Notes: generated by a model from the letters alone, not told the origin. Counted from the stretch's first letter, positions 15,001 to 30,000 are shown. The stretch: DNA of 64,000 bases from Todiramphus chloris collaris (GCA_025345505.1 JANVCC010000174.1:1462489-1526488); one strand, 5' to 3'. A program made the numbers and translations.

Positions 15001-18000
15001 AATTACTCCCTGTAGGTCCACATATTTCAAGGAAAAACTCATGGAGCACAGCGGCCAACAGGCTCCAAATTTTAATGCCATCCTGATGGCAGGGCAGGGC
15101 AAGCAACATACCTATGTGATCAGAACGTTCTCCAACTGGCACCAGGGCAAGCAGTGCGAGGATCACACTCAAAACTGTGCACCCCCATTAACTGCTCGTC
15201 ACGACATCATGACTAAGAGACAAGACTGCCATTCCCTTCTAGGTCCTTTGCTATTCAAGATGAGCAAAGCGGTGCGTACACTTGAACTCTCCATCTCATG
15301 ACATCAGTTTTCAGGCATCTCAATAAACAGTTCATAACCCCAAACAGAGTAATATACATTTCACAGACTTCCCTACTTTTTCACAACTTAAGACCTTCAG
15401 CTATTTGATGGACCCTCAAGTACTTATGACATCAGTGTAAACGTGGGTCACTCCTCTCTAAGTCTGGCGTTTGCATTTTCAGTATCATTCCAACAGCTCA
15501 AAGTACTCCACAGTGAACGTAATTTTACAATTCCAACATAAGATTGTCCTTCTTATTTACATCTTGCAGTAAGGATCTAAGCAACATGGTCCCAGGAGGG
15601 TAGCATAATATGGAGTGAACTTCACCTGCAATGCACAGTAAACTGTGGGCTAAAAACTTTAGAAATAAATAAAAAAGAACAAAAGATAGTTCCTCTATAA
15701 ATCAGAAAGCAAAATAAATTCTTAGCAGGCAATGGCCAGAGTATGTTCTGTTTAAGACGATATAGGATTTGTCAGGATCTGTTCTATCTGTGCTACAGAA
15801 AAGGGCTAAACTCAGTCAGTAGTTTACCATTTCAGCCTGAAAGTCAAGCTGACCCCAAGCCTGACCTTAACCTGACCTTTTTTACTTTCACCAAGTCCTT
15901 TGCCCTTCATCCCTCTGACTCCCTTCAGAAACATTTGACCTTTTCACCCAGAAGTTGGTCATTCTAAGGCCAATGTCACTCAGGTTGGAACTGACCAACT
16001 AGTCCTCAGTTCTAAACTGTCCCCATTGTAGAAAAGATCTGGTGATAGTTAACCCAGAAACTTCCAGTGTGTCTTCTGCATTCTACAATTCTGCATCAGA
16101 TGCCAGTATCGCTCTCTGGTGCCAGGATTGCTCTAGTCAATCTGGAAGAGAAGACTGGTATTTCTTACAAACTGCAAGTCTTTTTTTGAGACAGACTACT
16201 TGTTTTGTCCTTGGCAGCTAATTTCCCATAGCAATGCATTTTGGTTTCGTGCTAACTCAAGCTTCCTCATTATCCCTGAGACCACAAACTTAAGAGTCCA
16301 TACCTTTCTTCTTCAGAAATGCTCTTCTGGTTGCAAGAGGACTTTGGCGGACTCGTGGATTCTGTAAAAACTTCACTGCTGTCACAATCTGATGAGGGGT
16401 AGGAGGATTGGAGAAATAGAAGAGAGAAAAGATCCAAGTTAGGAATGGCTGAATTCCTAATTTACATTATGCATTCTATACTGCAAAATAAGGCATTGCA
16501 TCCAACACAGGGAGATGGTCTGCAGCTGACACCGATACAACTCACAGAAACAGTTCAACGAGCGTTTGTGTTTCACCTCTAATCAGACACCACAATTATG
16601 GCATTTCAACCTAGAAGTTTCTTGTTGAATTACTCTTGGAGCAGCTCAAACTGTACCAAAAACTCCATTAAGATTCTCAGGAGTTTCTGTCATTTATATT
16701 GTGATCTTCTTACCTAAGCTGGTTCCTATAGCTGAGGGCAACCTTGAGACCATGCACATGATCTGCAACAGTAGGCTTACTAGTAAAAACACTTCCTTTC
16801 TATCTGACTTAAAGCCCCTCGCAAATTCTAAGAGATTAAAGCCTTTTCTGCCATCATAATAATTTACTGAGACCAATAAATAAACCTCAGCTTGTCATGA
16901 GTGGAAAAGAGGCAACTTCACATCTTTTGGATCACATGACAAAAATATTCAAGAAGTCACTTTTCATTACATAAATGGGTAGGACAGTAGTTACTCTCAT
17001 GTTCTGCACCAGCAGAAATCACAGCTTACTTTTGTCTAACGACTTGATTCTACATCCTTCTTTATGGTGACAGAGCACTTAAACCACTTATTCAACCCGG
17101 GGTAAAGGATGGGGTAATACTCAATGGCATCAATGGCAATGGCTCTAGCTCTTTTTTCACTTAGTGCCAGTGAAAGGTATTTGATTTTTTTTCTTTGATG
17201 GTAGGTCAACTTTCCACATGCTCTCCTACACTGTTACACACACTATTGCACACTGCTGCACTAGTGATTCACTTTACTACAAAGACATCTGTTCTGATTG
17301 TGGCATGGGGGGAATAATGTGCCTGAAGTTAAAAGCACTTAGGAGATGGACACATCCATGTGAACTACTGGAAGAGATTACTTCCTTCCTCTGGAGCTAA
17401 AAATGATATGGTATGCACGGAGGAGGTTTTTCTCCCCAACAGAGGCATAAACCTCCTCCTAAAATGGTGGTACATGCTAGACCTATGTTAGGTAGGTCTT
17501 GAAGAGTTTATCTTAAAATACAGTTTCTGGAACTCAGTTCCAAAAAAGGTTTTCAAAACTTTTCACAGCAGAAAAGGAAGATTTAAAAAAAAAAAAAAAA
17601 AACCCCAAAAAAACCCCCAAGCATCACTATTGAAAGTTTCACTTTGTGTTTGAATCAAACCCTTCGAATATGCATTTCTGGTCAGAGAGCAAAGTTCTGA
17701 TGGGTTTAATGGCACTTTCAATGTACTCCTCAGTGCATTCCATCAATGTTTTTTTTCTTTTAAATTGCATCTCTTATTTCTTTAAATACATTAATCAGGC
17801 TAGTGTAGGCAAAACGGATCCATTGGACAATGCAATAAACATGAATTATCATCTATCCAACACGCATAATGGCTTAAAAATACATAATAGCAGGTGTAGT
17901 TTAAATGATTAGTTATTACACCTGTGGTGGGTCTGATTCAATTGGGGAAAATCATCTTTAATAGGTTAAAAGGTTTAGATCACCAGGCTTCCCTTAAAGT

Positions 18001-21000
18001 GGCTGTAGAGAGGGTATGATGGAGTACGCTGTCATTACTAATTCATTTAAGAAAAACATGGGAGATACAGCAAAGAACAGCATAAACGAGCGAATCCAAT
18101 TTAAACATCAGGTAAAGCAGAAAACACCTTTTAAAAAAGCATGATAAATGAATTTGGGAGAGAGACAAAATTGACATATTTATTTTAACGGGAATTTGAC
18201 AAAGTCCCAGCACACTTCAAAGTTGGGAGGATAAAATGAATGGGGTATTTTTAACTCTTTTCCTTTTCTTATTTTCCTTCATTTTTTTCCTGAAGTTTAC
18301 ATTCAGTAATTTCGAACCATAAAATACTACAGCAAAAGAGCCCACATAAAGTACACTTGGGTTTCATTTACGTGCACTTGATCTGTCTCCAGCTGAAACG
18401 CAGGTGACAAGCAAATCACAGATTTAAGTTGTGCTGAAATTGCTCCGCCAGATGCAGAAATGTAAAGCGCCCAAACGAATAAGCTTAAGATAATATGCTG
18501 AATAAGAAAGATGCCCAAACGAGCAGACCGACAGATATGTGAACTTATCAAAACCACTCTCCTTCTAACAATAATTATTTGTTTCTTCAGAAACTCCTCA
18601 GCACTCCCTCCCACACTCAGTGAGCCAGAGACACAGGCACAAACGGCCTGCAGACCTGAGACTCTGTAAGCTCTCAGATTTAATTATCGGGTTTTAAGTG
18701 TTAAAAAACCTGTAAGAAATAAGGAGTATCTTTCATTGTGCTATTTCAATCACAACCATGTGAACATTTTATCGATTCGAACCGTTACTAAAACTTATTT
18801 TTGCCTTGTAAAAATGTAAATATTTCCGTAGTAAATTTCAGTCCAAAATAAACTTGTTTTCTCTCTCCCCTGCATCACTTCCTCCATTATTCACAACGTT
18901 TGTAATCTTAAAACAAAATAAAATTACAAGCAACAACAAACTTCATAAAAAAGAATCCTGGACATGTATTCCTCCTCCCAGTAATCCCATGGTTTTTATT
19001 TGTGTTTGCATTTACCTCTGAACATTCCTCCTACAGGCCGAGCTGAAACTTCTTCATTTTTATAATACATCTTGTCTACGTGAGCAACTTATGAAGCAAT
19101 TTTGGCCATGTCAAAATGCCAATATTTTCAAGAAGCATACACAAGAACTTTCCTACCTTCTATGGATCATTTTCTTTGCACAAACAAGGGCAACTGCAGT
19201 CCATAATTTAAACAACAGAGAAAGGAGGAGGAAGATGAGAAGCCTTTGCAGTCCTGCATATAGCCAAAAAAAAAATCATGCAGCAAATAGCACTCTGACT
19301 CAGCTGGTAACATTGTCCCACACTATTTCTGTATCATTTGTGACACTTCTCCAGATTTTTATAGAGTTAGGGCACTGCCAAGTAATGTGCATTGTATCAC
19401 TACCCTGATTCCTGGGATTGCCAGCACACATTGGCTAGCAAACTGGTTTTATCTAGTGGATCAGGTACGTATTTCTCTCAATGACAGACAGTGTATTTGG
19501 CTTTTAAAAGCAAGTCGATTCCATACACTCGCTATCCCACCACTTCTCCTGCAGTGACATGATATACAAGGACGTATTTCTGACTGGGTGGTGGTGGGTG
19601 GAATCCTGCAGCAAGTCTTGTCCTACAGTTTGATTTTCTAATTAGAAGATGAATGTAACTATTCATGGATTATATTTGTGTCTGGCCAAATTACATAAAT
19701 TCAGGCCAAATATTCTGCTTCAATGTCAAAGATATAAAACGCAGACAGGAACTTTATTGCAGATGTCATGGGAGTGCAGCAGGCTGGCAAAATTCTGGGC
19801 CAAAGCACAGCACTTTACATTATAGCCAAGATCCCTCATTCCTAATCTCCCTCTCTTTTGTGTTAATGGGGAAGGTAAAGCCAGCCTTATTTCTTATTAC
19901 GCTCAAAGCTGCAGGGTTTCCAACGGAGCAATCTAAGCTACCGTATCAGTTCCTAGCATTAGGAAAATAAAGCATGAAATTTAAAATACTGTGTCAAGTG
20001 CCCACTTTCTACTACCTCAACCCCCCCCCCCCCCCCCCAATCAATTATCCAAACTGTAAATCTCCTTCATCAATAAAAGTTCCCCAGGATTCAGTAACAG
20101 AGTTCCATGTGGAAACAGAAGCAAAAGCCACCAGAAGCGCAGCCCGTAAAAGCTCTAATAGATTTCTTAATACTGGGAACCCTCTGTAGGTTATTACTAA
20201 ACAGCAGTTGTTGATAGACTGAGACTTTGAGATGACCTGTGATGTAAAGGTTGGGTCTGAATTATACGTTGCAAGGGATGGTATTTCGTCTTTCTGAGTG
20301 GATCTGTATCTGTTTAAATGCAACACTTCTTTTCATTAAGCAGAGGCGGCACAGGCCATGAACTATGCACAGACAGTTTACATTACATGTGCGGAAGCAA
20401 TCAACACTGGCAATATACATGACGTATGTAAAAGAAGTTGGAATTAATTTTTTTCCAGTGTATTAAAAAATAATAATATGGCAGTATCAACAAACACTCA
20501 ACCTATTTCAGCCAGAGCAGAAGGCCACAGCTATAGGGCAAATGGAACTGATCAATATATTAGCCTACAGCAACACCCCCTCAGTGTACGGCTGTATGTT
20601 TGCAAGGCTCAGAAGATTAAATTGTCTGTGAAAGGTTTCTGCACTCCTACTCTAAAGGAGATACCCAGAATCCTGTTAACAAGCATCAGGCTAAAACCAA
20701 CTTACGTTTTAACAAGGGCTGACTTAAAAGCCTGGCACCGCGACGAACAAGAAAACCCCTTCAAACGGAAATGCTGCATTTTAGTAAGAAATCAGTGCTC
20801 TGCCAGGACTACCTTGACAAATACGGTTATCGGTGGCACGCGGAAATAGTTGCAAAGCAGCTGTTAATCAGAGAAACACATCATAGAACGCTGATGCTAG
20901 CACTCGGGAAAAAATGCAAGGGGCTAATTATGAAGCCATATATCTCACTAAAGAGGCACCGTTCCCTGAGATTCCAGGCAGAGCTCTCCGAGCTAGGGTC

Positions 21001-24000
21001 CTGGGACACTACATACACAATGTTCTCTAACACAAGCTTTCTTCTCCCAGGACAAACCTTCTCCCAATTAAGCATTCCAGGCCCCCAAATTCCTGTGAAA
21101 TTCATATTTCAAAGAAACGGCTTGTTATTTCTAAATAAATTCTCTGCAGGTTGGTCAGGAGAGAGGATACACTTTAAAGCTCCGATGATTTCATTGACAT
21201 TTTAGTGAAACCACACACTACCCCAGGAATTATTTCTGTTGTGAGAGAGCTAGAAACCTACAAAGTTTGGCAGATCTCAAAGATGTATGGAGAAAAGTTT
21301 AAAAAGGAATTAACGATCATAAAAAAAACCCTCATGTAAAACTGAGAAAAAAAAAAAGAAAAAAAATTTAGAGGAAGATTCGCAGGAGTCAGAATGAGAA
21401 AAGAACAAAGGCAAGGAAGAAACAAGCTTCAAACCATATCTGAGATTAAGAACCCAGAAGAATACTGAACAGTAACCAAACACGGTAACACAAGCGAAAA
21501 AGGGAAAACCCCAGGTGCCCAGAAACTGAGACAACGGAGAGTTCTATGAATGAAATCGAACTCGGAGCACAGCGAGCAGAGGAAGGGAGCGAGAAGGACC
21601 GGCAAGCCTGTGCTCAGCGGCAGGGCAGGGCAGGGCAGGGCTGCCCGGGCGGGTGGCGGGTCCCGCGGCGGGGCTGCCCCGGGCCCCGTCCCCAGCTCCC
21701 CGGGCCGGGCCGGGCCGTGCCGNNNNNNNNNNNNNNNNNNNNNNNNNNNNNNNNNNNNNNNNNNNNNNNNNNNNNNNNNNNNNNNNNNNNNNNNNNNNNN
21801 NNNNNNNNNNNNNNNNNNNNNNNNNNNNNNNNNNNNNNNNNNNNNNNNNNNNNNNNNNNNNNNNNNNNNNNNNNNNNNNNNNNNNNNNNNNNNNNNNNNN
21901 NNNNNNNNNNNNNNNNNNNNNNNNNNNNNNNNNNNNNNNNNNNNNNNNNNNNNNNNNNNNNNNNNNNNNNNNNNNNNNNNNNNNNNNNNNNNNNNNNNNN
22001 NNNNNNNNNNNNNNNNNNNNNNNNNNNNNNNNNNNNNNNNNNNNNNNNNNNNNNNNNNNNNNNNNNNNNNNNNNNNNNNNNNNNNNNNNNNNNNNNNNNN
22101 NNNNNNNNNNNNNNNNNNNNNNCGGGCCCCGTCCCCAGCTCCCCGGGCCGGGCCGGGCCGTGCCGTGCCGGGCGGCAGCGCGGGCCCAGGGCGGCCCCTA
22201 GCGGCGGAGGGCGCCGAGCCCCGCGCCGAGCGGCGGCTGCGGCAGCCGGCGGAGCCCAAATTAAGTGTTTTCACTCAGTGGAAATGAAATGTTTTGCAAG
22301 ATGAAACAGAAAGAAAATTGAGGTTTTAGGTAATTACTAGTTGGCATTTACATATCACAGGCTGGTTCAACACCTATTCATTTTCCTCTTTTATTTTCAA
22401 TTTTTTAAAATTGCTCATTAAAATGAACACATGACAGGGACGGGGGGAAAAATTACTCTTCCTCTTTTTCCTGAGGACTACAAAATCCAGATCTACTTTA
22501 AATACATTTATCTATAATTATCACATACAAAAAAGCCTTGCTTAATTTACATTAATAGGGTGACCGAAAAAAAAAAAAAATTAAAAAAAATTGATAAAAG
22601 CCAAAAAGAATCCCAGCTGAGCTGTCTTTGTGTCATCTTGTTGTGCCTACCCAGTGCCAGGGCCGGGCTCCGTGGAGCCAGGACCCCCGCACCCAGCAGA
22701 AGAGAAGGCGCTGAGCAGCCCGCCGTGTGCGCTGCTGTCCTCTTCCCACCCCCTCGCCCGCCCGGCCGCTGCAGGCCTGCTTTCCCAGCTTTCTCGCCCT
22801 TCTGCATACTTTCCCCTCATTTCTTCTACTATCCTCACTACAAAGAAGTGACTCCGTACAGATCCTGTACTCAACTTCTTTGTTCCAGGAGCCACTTCAC
22901 ACTTCCTCCAGCTGTTCCTAAAGGCGTGACCTTTCCACCTTCTTTACTCACACAGAACCCGTCTTTCCTCACATAACCTCACCATTTCCAGGGATCCCAA
23001 TCTGCAGCTCGAAGCAGACTTACAGGCTCTCTTAGCTCAGCAGCCTCTGCCTTCAGATTCCCATTGTTCAGTTAAATAACTATTTCCTATGCAAAGCCCT
23101 TAATTTTCCTGCACCTTTCAGCTTTTTTTTAATTTTAACCTTGTGAAAATCTTATTTAACCCCAGGATGCATTCTAGGTTGCAATGTGTATGAAAAATGC
23201 TATATAAAATAAAGTTTTATTGTATCATATGTTAAGGACATAAACCATCTCTGATAGAAGTGTACGGGAGGTGACATGATAGACTAATATATTTTAAGGT
23301 CTATTGTGTAAATATGTATTTAGGGAATTCTAAAGCATGGTATTATTGACCCAAGTCTCTCTTAAAACACATTGATATATGGAGTAAAAGCCCTTATGAA
23401 AAGTAGCAACTTCGTCTGTGTAGTAGTCACCTTTCAAAGTGAAATATCTCTGCCATCTTCAGTTTTTTCTGTTTCGATTTAAAACGTAGTGGACAGCTTG
23501 ACAAAATTCCTCTCTTTTTAAGGAGAAGGAGTATTCAAGCAATACTTAAATTCACAGAACTAAAAAGAACAAGAAACTTTTACACGTGCTTTAAAAGATA
23601 CGCACAATAACTATTTTTATACACAAAGTGCTACCTATGTATCTTTTTATTACAGTAAGAAGCACACCTCCGAATGAGACTCTGTAACGTCAGGTTTACC
23701 CCAATGCAAACTGTTATGGGGAAGGGATAAATGCTGGAAAAACATCTTATAAAAAACAGTGCAGAAGAGCAACCTAAACGTATTAAATTGATAATGCATC
23801 CATAATAAATTTTAACTAATGAGTAGCATGAACCATTTTTCTAGAGTTCAAGCATTTTAATTTTTCATTGCAAAGATAGAATCTCACTTTCAGAGGAAAA
23901 ATAAACTCTGAAACTCCCCTTTTTGTTCTTCTGCCTAAGCTTGAGTTGCAAGCTTCCTATAATCACCAGTACCACCAAAGAAGGTATTGCAGCAAGATGA

Positions 24001-27000
24001 ACAAGGTGGGGGGGCGCGGGGGGGAAATAATGCTTGCAATCCAACTGGCAGCAAATTATTTGAACTTCTGTTTACATAAAACCGGCAACAATCTCAGCGC
24101 TGAATGTACCGGAGCACTGTGGATAATACAGGGACTAGAAGGTCAGCAGCTCACGCAAGGAGGTATCTAGCTTCGAAGTGCGGGTGAAGCCAGTGTGCCA
24201 CGGTAAGGTTAACAAGCTGATTCAACAGGACCCGAGAAAGGTGCCAGAGAGAAGGTGAAAGGTCAAAATCTAGTAAAGAGAACCTGATTTTTAGAACTTT
24301 CCATGGCAATACCCAATTTCTATACATCTTGCTTCTCCCTTCTTACAGAAGGACACTTAGGGATCACCGAGGCTCTCTGCTGTAAAATTAACAGTGTCAA
24401 GCTGTTGAGCTGAATCACTCCAGAGGAATGTAATGGCTCAATGTCCAAGATGCTCCCTACAGCAGAACTAAGATCATTCCGTGGCTCCACAACTCAAGAA
24501 AATGCATGATGCAGCTTCCAGGGGCGTAGATGCCAGCACCTCCAGCTCTTACCTTTCTCACTCCTCTCTCCATCTTGCCATTACTGAGCAGTTCCAACAC
24601 AATGGCTTCTGAAAGAAATCTTTTCACCCTCTTACCCTCTCATGTGCAGAATGTAAAAAACAATGAAGCTGTAATTTATTACATTTTCATTCTTTTAACT
24701 ACAGGGCAGACAAGTACTGCTGGAAATTCATTCACATGCTAGGGAGCTAGGAGATGATGTAAGGATAGCCAAGTCTGTGTCACATCTAACAATTACACCC
24801 GAGTACTTAAAATCGCTATTGAATGGTAGACTCCAGAAGGCTAAATCAATCAGATTCACCAGAACAGGATCAGACTTACTTAGATCCTTCTAATTCCACA
24901 GGCAAGGAGCTGGAAAATGCTAGTAATACAATGGTTTAGATTTAGTGCAAGAGGATCAAAAGTATAACCCGTCTGTGGAAGATGCTATAAAGATGTTTTC
25001 GACTGAAATGACTCAAATGGACAGGAAAAATCAGTAAGCTATTATTCATTGAAACTGGTATTTCAAGAACCCCATTTAATAGAATTTTTAATCCCTGGGA
25101 AATGTAGATTAGAAAATGAGAGTTATCCTTGCAGTGATAAAAGCCCAGTTTGGGGTGAAGTCTGAGGCCTATCAAGGCATTATTTTGTGGAATGACAGAA
25201 TGAATGAGGTACTGGAGGCACATACTTGGATCACCAGAATCTAACAAACATAAGGTTTCATGTGGGAAACATGAAAGAAGCTGGAAGTTGTGACAGGTGC
25301 ACAATAAATCATGCAAACCAGAGCAGTTGGGAAGTAACAGCAAATGGAGAAGGACTTAAAGCACTGGAAGACCTTTATGCAAATTCAGTATTTTACACAG
25401 AGCTCTTTGGGACAGGAATCGTCCTTATCCTCTCCATTTGCACAGTGCCTGGTGCTGGTCTGCAACTGGCCTCCTAGACATTTATTACAACACAAATAAT
25501 AATAAAGCCTGAGCAGACCATGCACTTTGTTCCTGCTGTTAATTGCCCCATTAAGGGAAAAAACTAAGTAAGGGGCAAGAAATCTGATTGGCCAGAGCTG
25601 CCTGGTCTATGGGGATTGCAAGTGGAATAATTTTATAGATTCGAAAGCAGCTGCGTCCCTTGTCTTTGTCCAGTCCTCAACAGAAAGAAGCGCAGATCAC
25701 AGAATTTCTCCTTTGTATGGAGGAACTTGCATGAGCAGCCTCAAAAGCAACACAGCTTCCCTGCCAACTCTGAGGATGCTTCCTCTGGTAAGGAGTGAAA
25801 TATAAGAGCAAACATGAGGAGTATTTCCACTGTAGCTGTACATACCATAAATACTCTGCAAACAATGGGTCCACTTCATTTTCCCCTGGGGTCAATTTGG
25901 CATTTTTCATGGATCTTACATTCACTACTTAAAGAAACAAAGCATATAGGTGTTTGGGACAAAACCAGGATGCTGTTCAACCAATACAGCACAGTACGCA
26001 GCAAAAAATCACATCTACTGATCACCAACTCCTCTCTCTTGAAACACTTAAGAACCCACCATCCTAAACTGAGTTAAAATGTCCAAGAGAATTTGTTCTA
26101 CGGAGAAGTAAATTCCAGCCAGGGTGGTCCTGACTAGTTGCTACACAGAAAATTGGGTACCAACCCAAACCCCGAAGGTCTACAAAATCAGAGAAAGTTC
26201 AAAATGGCACTTACACTGGTTTTTGTTTTCCTTAAACCTTGTCACAGGCAGCACATGTCAGGGACTATTATAATTATACTCTTTATGTGCTGAAAAATTA
26301 ATAAACAATTACTTCAGGAAAAAAAAAAAAGAACCCAGCCATTTCCTTGAGAAACGCTGCAGAAAGCACAACCACCTCTCTGAAATGTGGGTCCAACCCA
26401 CAGCAAGGGATTAACCCCAGCTGTAAGAATGGCCACCGTTGCTACAGAGAACTGGAGCAACTGAAAGATTCGGTCTGTAATGCTGCAGTTCTCTCAAGAC
26501 TCTGTGCCTGATCCGTAGGAGTTACAAGGCATTTTTCTGTATTTGTAACAATAGAAAGTAGATCCAGCCTTTAATGCTGCTTTGGCCCATGTACAGGCTG
26601 TTCAATCAATTTCTATTAAGCCATAAAGTCCAAAATTGGGCATAAGCGTTTGAAATGCACTAGTTTCAATCCTGCTAAGCCCAAAAGGGCTTCCGTGCTG
26701 CCCTGGTGACTGGAAACTAAGGCTTACCTCTACTCTGGTAGGAAGTACTGCTCAGCTTCACAGAAAACCAGAGAATGGTAAAAATCTATCTGCTTTCCTG
26801 AACAAACAGGTGAAACAGCAAACATCTGGGGCCTTACCTAGATAAATTCTTACTGAAATTTATTTGCAGCCTAAATCTTGACTAAAACGTGCCATTCAAT
26901 TAGTTCCTCCCTAAAACACTGGTTCTGTATTAACTTCCTTGAGAATCCAGAGGGAACTCAGGTGCATTTGCACTGAAAGGCTTCCAATTTTCTTTAAAAA

Positions 27001-30000
27001 ATTAAATAAAGTTAAATAAATCCCTCATAGCCCTTTTTAAGCAGACCCATGCTACTCACTCTTCTCCCCACCTTAAATCAATGGTAACCCAATTCAAATG
27101 CCTTACAGCTCTGTCTGAGAACTAGTGGAGAGATCAACGCTTTTTATCTTAAGGATTATGGATTGCTGCTTGGCTGACTAACATACCCAGCAGCCCATTA
27201 GAAATACCACAAAGGGCACACTGTTTCTCCTTCCACCCCTCAGACTTGAGAAAGTGGCATATAAAACTTCACCCCTTCATGCTGTAGTTCTCAGCCTGCC
27301 TGCCTTGTTTCATACTCTAAACATACTAAGATTTATTAACCTTTACAGTAAAAACAAATAAAATAATGATGAAGTAAAAACACAGTGATGTAAGGGCTGC
27401 AGCTAGCACCGTTTATCTGTGGAAATCCAATTAGTGCTCAAGTGGCAGAGATACCTGGAAAAGTGCTCACAATCAAATCAAAAAATGATACAAAAACATT
27501 AACCTGATGGCTAAAAACTCCACATTTAAACATTTAAAGTAATAAAGGTGCTTTTATTGAGTATTTTCTATATTTCATTAGGTCCCAAATTGACGAGGAG
27601 CCCTAGAGATGCATTTCCTGGGCTTTTGGATCCATAGACCAAATGCTCGACTTTGTTGTTGCTGTTGTAAAACAAAACAAAAAAAAAAAAAGAAAGGGTT
27701 TCTTGCTAGAACAGCAAACTCCTTTCTGCAGTAGCAGCTACAGCAACAATTGCATATGCAGGAAATTCTGAGAAGCCTATGAATATATTCTTCGATCTGA
27801 CGTGTTCACTCTGTACTCACCATGACGTGAGCAGATAGGTTGTTGGAATGACTTCTGCAGGTGGGAGTATCTCGATTTCCCTCTATTGTTGTGCTCTACT
27901 AGAAATTCTCCCAACGCCATCACCTCGTGTCCCTTGGCTGGGAAAGTGACCACATGGATCAGACAGTTGCTGGAAAGACGAATACCCACTGCACACCTTG
28001 ATGCTCTCAGCCAGTAAGGCAGGAGATAAATAAAGGATGAGATTAGTCAAACCTCTGGCAGTAGGGCCCTCGGATTATGTCTGTTTACAAGACCTAGAGA
28101 AAAAGCACCATCTATCTCTCTGAATCCTGTGACTGCTGCTTTTTGTCAGTATTCAAGTCACTTAAATTTATTAAAAGAGGAATCAGAAGAGAGTCACTGT
28201 CAATGAACAGCAGACCAAACTTCTGGGTGAAAATTTTCTTCACTTCTCTAAAACCACAGAGCAGAGGACAATACTACTTCTTAAGTTTGGGAACATCTAG
28301 CCAAAACTTGCCCATTGGTTTGCTTACAGCAAACTGTTACCCGTGCTGCTGGTATCAATCTATGCATGCTGCTCTTAAGCTTTACACAGAGGAACTGAAT
28401 ATATGCATTCAGAATAGATTGCATTAAATGCAAAACAAAATGCACTAAAATTCTATTCCAAGGTGAATTAACTGAGTTTAAAAAAGCAAACTTCCCTGAG
28501 CAATGAAGAAAGTACATTTATATTTGTATTTATAGTTATTTTTCAGAGAGATTTTCTACTTTCTATTTTGCTATCTATTTTTAAGAGCCCAGAAGTCTTT
28601 ACAATCTTTCTAAGGGAGAAGATTTCATGACAGATCCCTGTCAGGGTTTTTACCTAATGCTAATCTGCAACTTCCTTTTTTTTTTTTTTTTTTTTTGCAA
28701 TGTGAATCCACTGCTCAGAAATAAATGTAAGATTTAAGAATATCACATGAACAGCTTGGATTGTACTGTTGCTGTTTCACTGGGCTGCTACTCACACTCA
28801 TACGTTTGAAAGCGAGTGGTCCTAAGTGTGGTATTCTCTTTCTACAAAGAATATTCGTGAATTAACTTTTAGATGCCAAAGAGTACAATTTGTCTTCAGG
28901 GAGCAATTTCTACATCTCTAACTTTTGTGCTTGCTATGTAGCAAATAATAAAGAGGAATGTGATATCCAGAATTTGCACATTAAAATGTAAAATGGTTAA
29001 AGTAAAAAAAAAAATAAAATTAAGGACAAAACCCCTATATCAAAGAGATTCAACAGAGCAGCATTGAGATTGCCCTCCTCTCTGTCCCCTTTAATCAACA
29101 GGGATGAGTACTGGGTACGAATCAGCGGTGAGAGACCTCCTGCTCCTGTCTGGAGTATAAAGAGTCCTGGTTTATTATTCTGCATTTGCATGTGGCAGCA
29201 AATGTGTAAATGTTTTAATAATACAAAAGTCCCAATAGAGTGAAGGAGGAGGATATGAAAGAAAGAAATACAAGGACATTTACTTTCTTGAGAGTGAGAT
29301 AGAAAGGAAAAGAGAGAAAGAAGATGACACGATAAGGGACAAAGCAAGCTTTCTGGGGTATATCTGGAAAAAGGTAGAAGAGAAATCATTAGGAAGTCCA
29401 TAGTGCATCTACAGTGATACAGTGCGGATCAATTCATTTAACACTGCCCTGTACATTTACAGAAAAGTACTTTTGATACAATAAAGGCTCATAAACACAC
29501 AGAAATTGGGTTAGACTTGTTTCGAATTCCTGCCAAACAATGGTTCAGAAAAATGAAGCTCTATTTTAATTAGCTCGACTCAAGAGTGATTTGATAACAG
29601 CAGATGCTGTCTGGATGCTTTCAGCTTGATGGGCTCCACATACATGAACTTAAGAGTGGCTTTGATGCAATTAGGTACCTCTCTCTCCTTTAACATGTGT
29701 TAGGCTGAACCAATGGCTTGTGTCTATTTAACATCTTGAACTAGAAGGATATTGACCCTCTTCCTCATTCTTCTCCAAATGAGTGGAGCTGAAGTGAAGA
29801 AAAGGCAGCTTATTTGGGGCTTGCTCACGCAGTTTCACCAGCTTGAGGACAGAAAGGAAAGGGCACCAATACACTACCCACAACATAATATTAAGGTCTT
29901 AATTTTAGAACTGTTTCTACCACAAACCACATTTCCTGGCATATAATTTTTACAGGCTTGGTTAGTCCCAGTCAAAAAACCTGCCCTATCAATTTCTGTT

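Larger units (their letters stand above)
1..16303 (-). other. PEX14: PEX14 intron 3 (partial)
   Basis: No exon of PEX14 or any other recognisable gene was found here on either strand. The stretch holds one CR1 fragment (2276-2637), several MIR-like SINE relics (about 3905-4056, 5880-5945, 7786-7882, 12655-12752), an AC microsatellite (5219-5240), homopolymer runs (T at about 9327-9338) and an AT-rich low-complexity patch (about 12198-12232). Open frames up to about 156 codons occur but have no recognisable domain or splice context and look like chance. Confidence 0.7.

Noticed and set aside
20478-21205. Two overlapping plus-strand frames of 123 and 144 codons
   Set aside because: No motif or family resemblance and they overlap each other in different frames.
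21429-22304. Several open frames of 180-280 codons on both strands across the gap
   Set aside because: Most of each frame is N-derived, and the rest is low-complexity Ala/Gly/Pro/Arg typical of GC-rich DNA.
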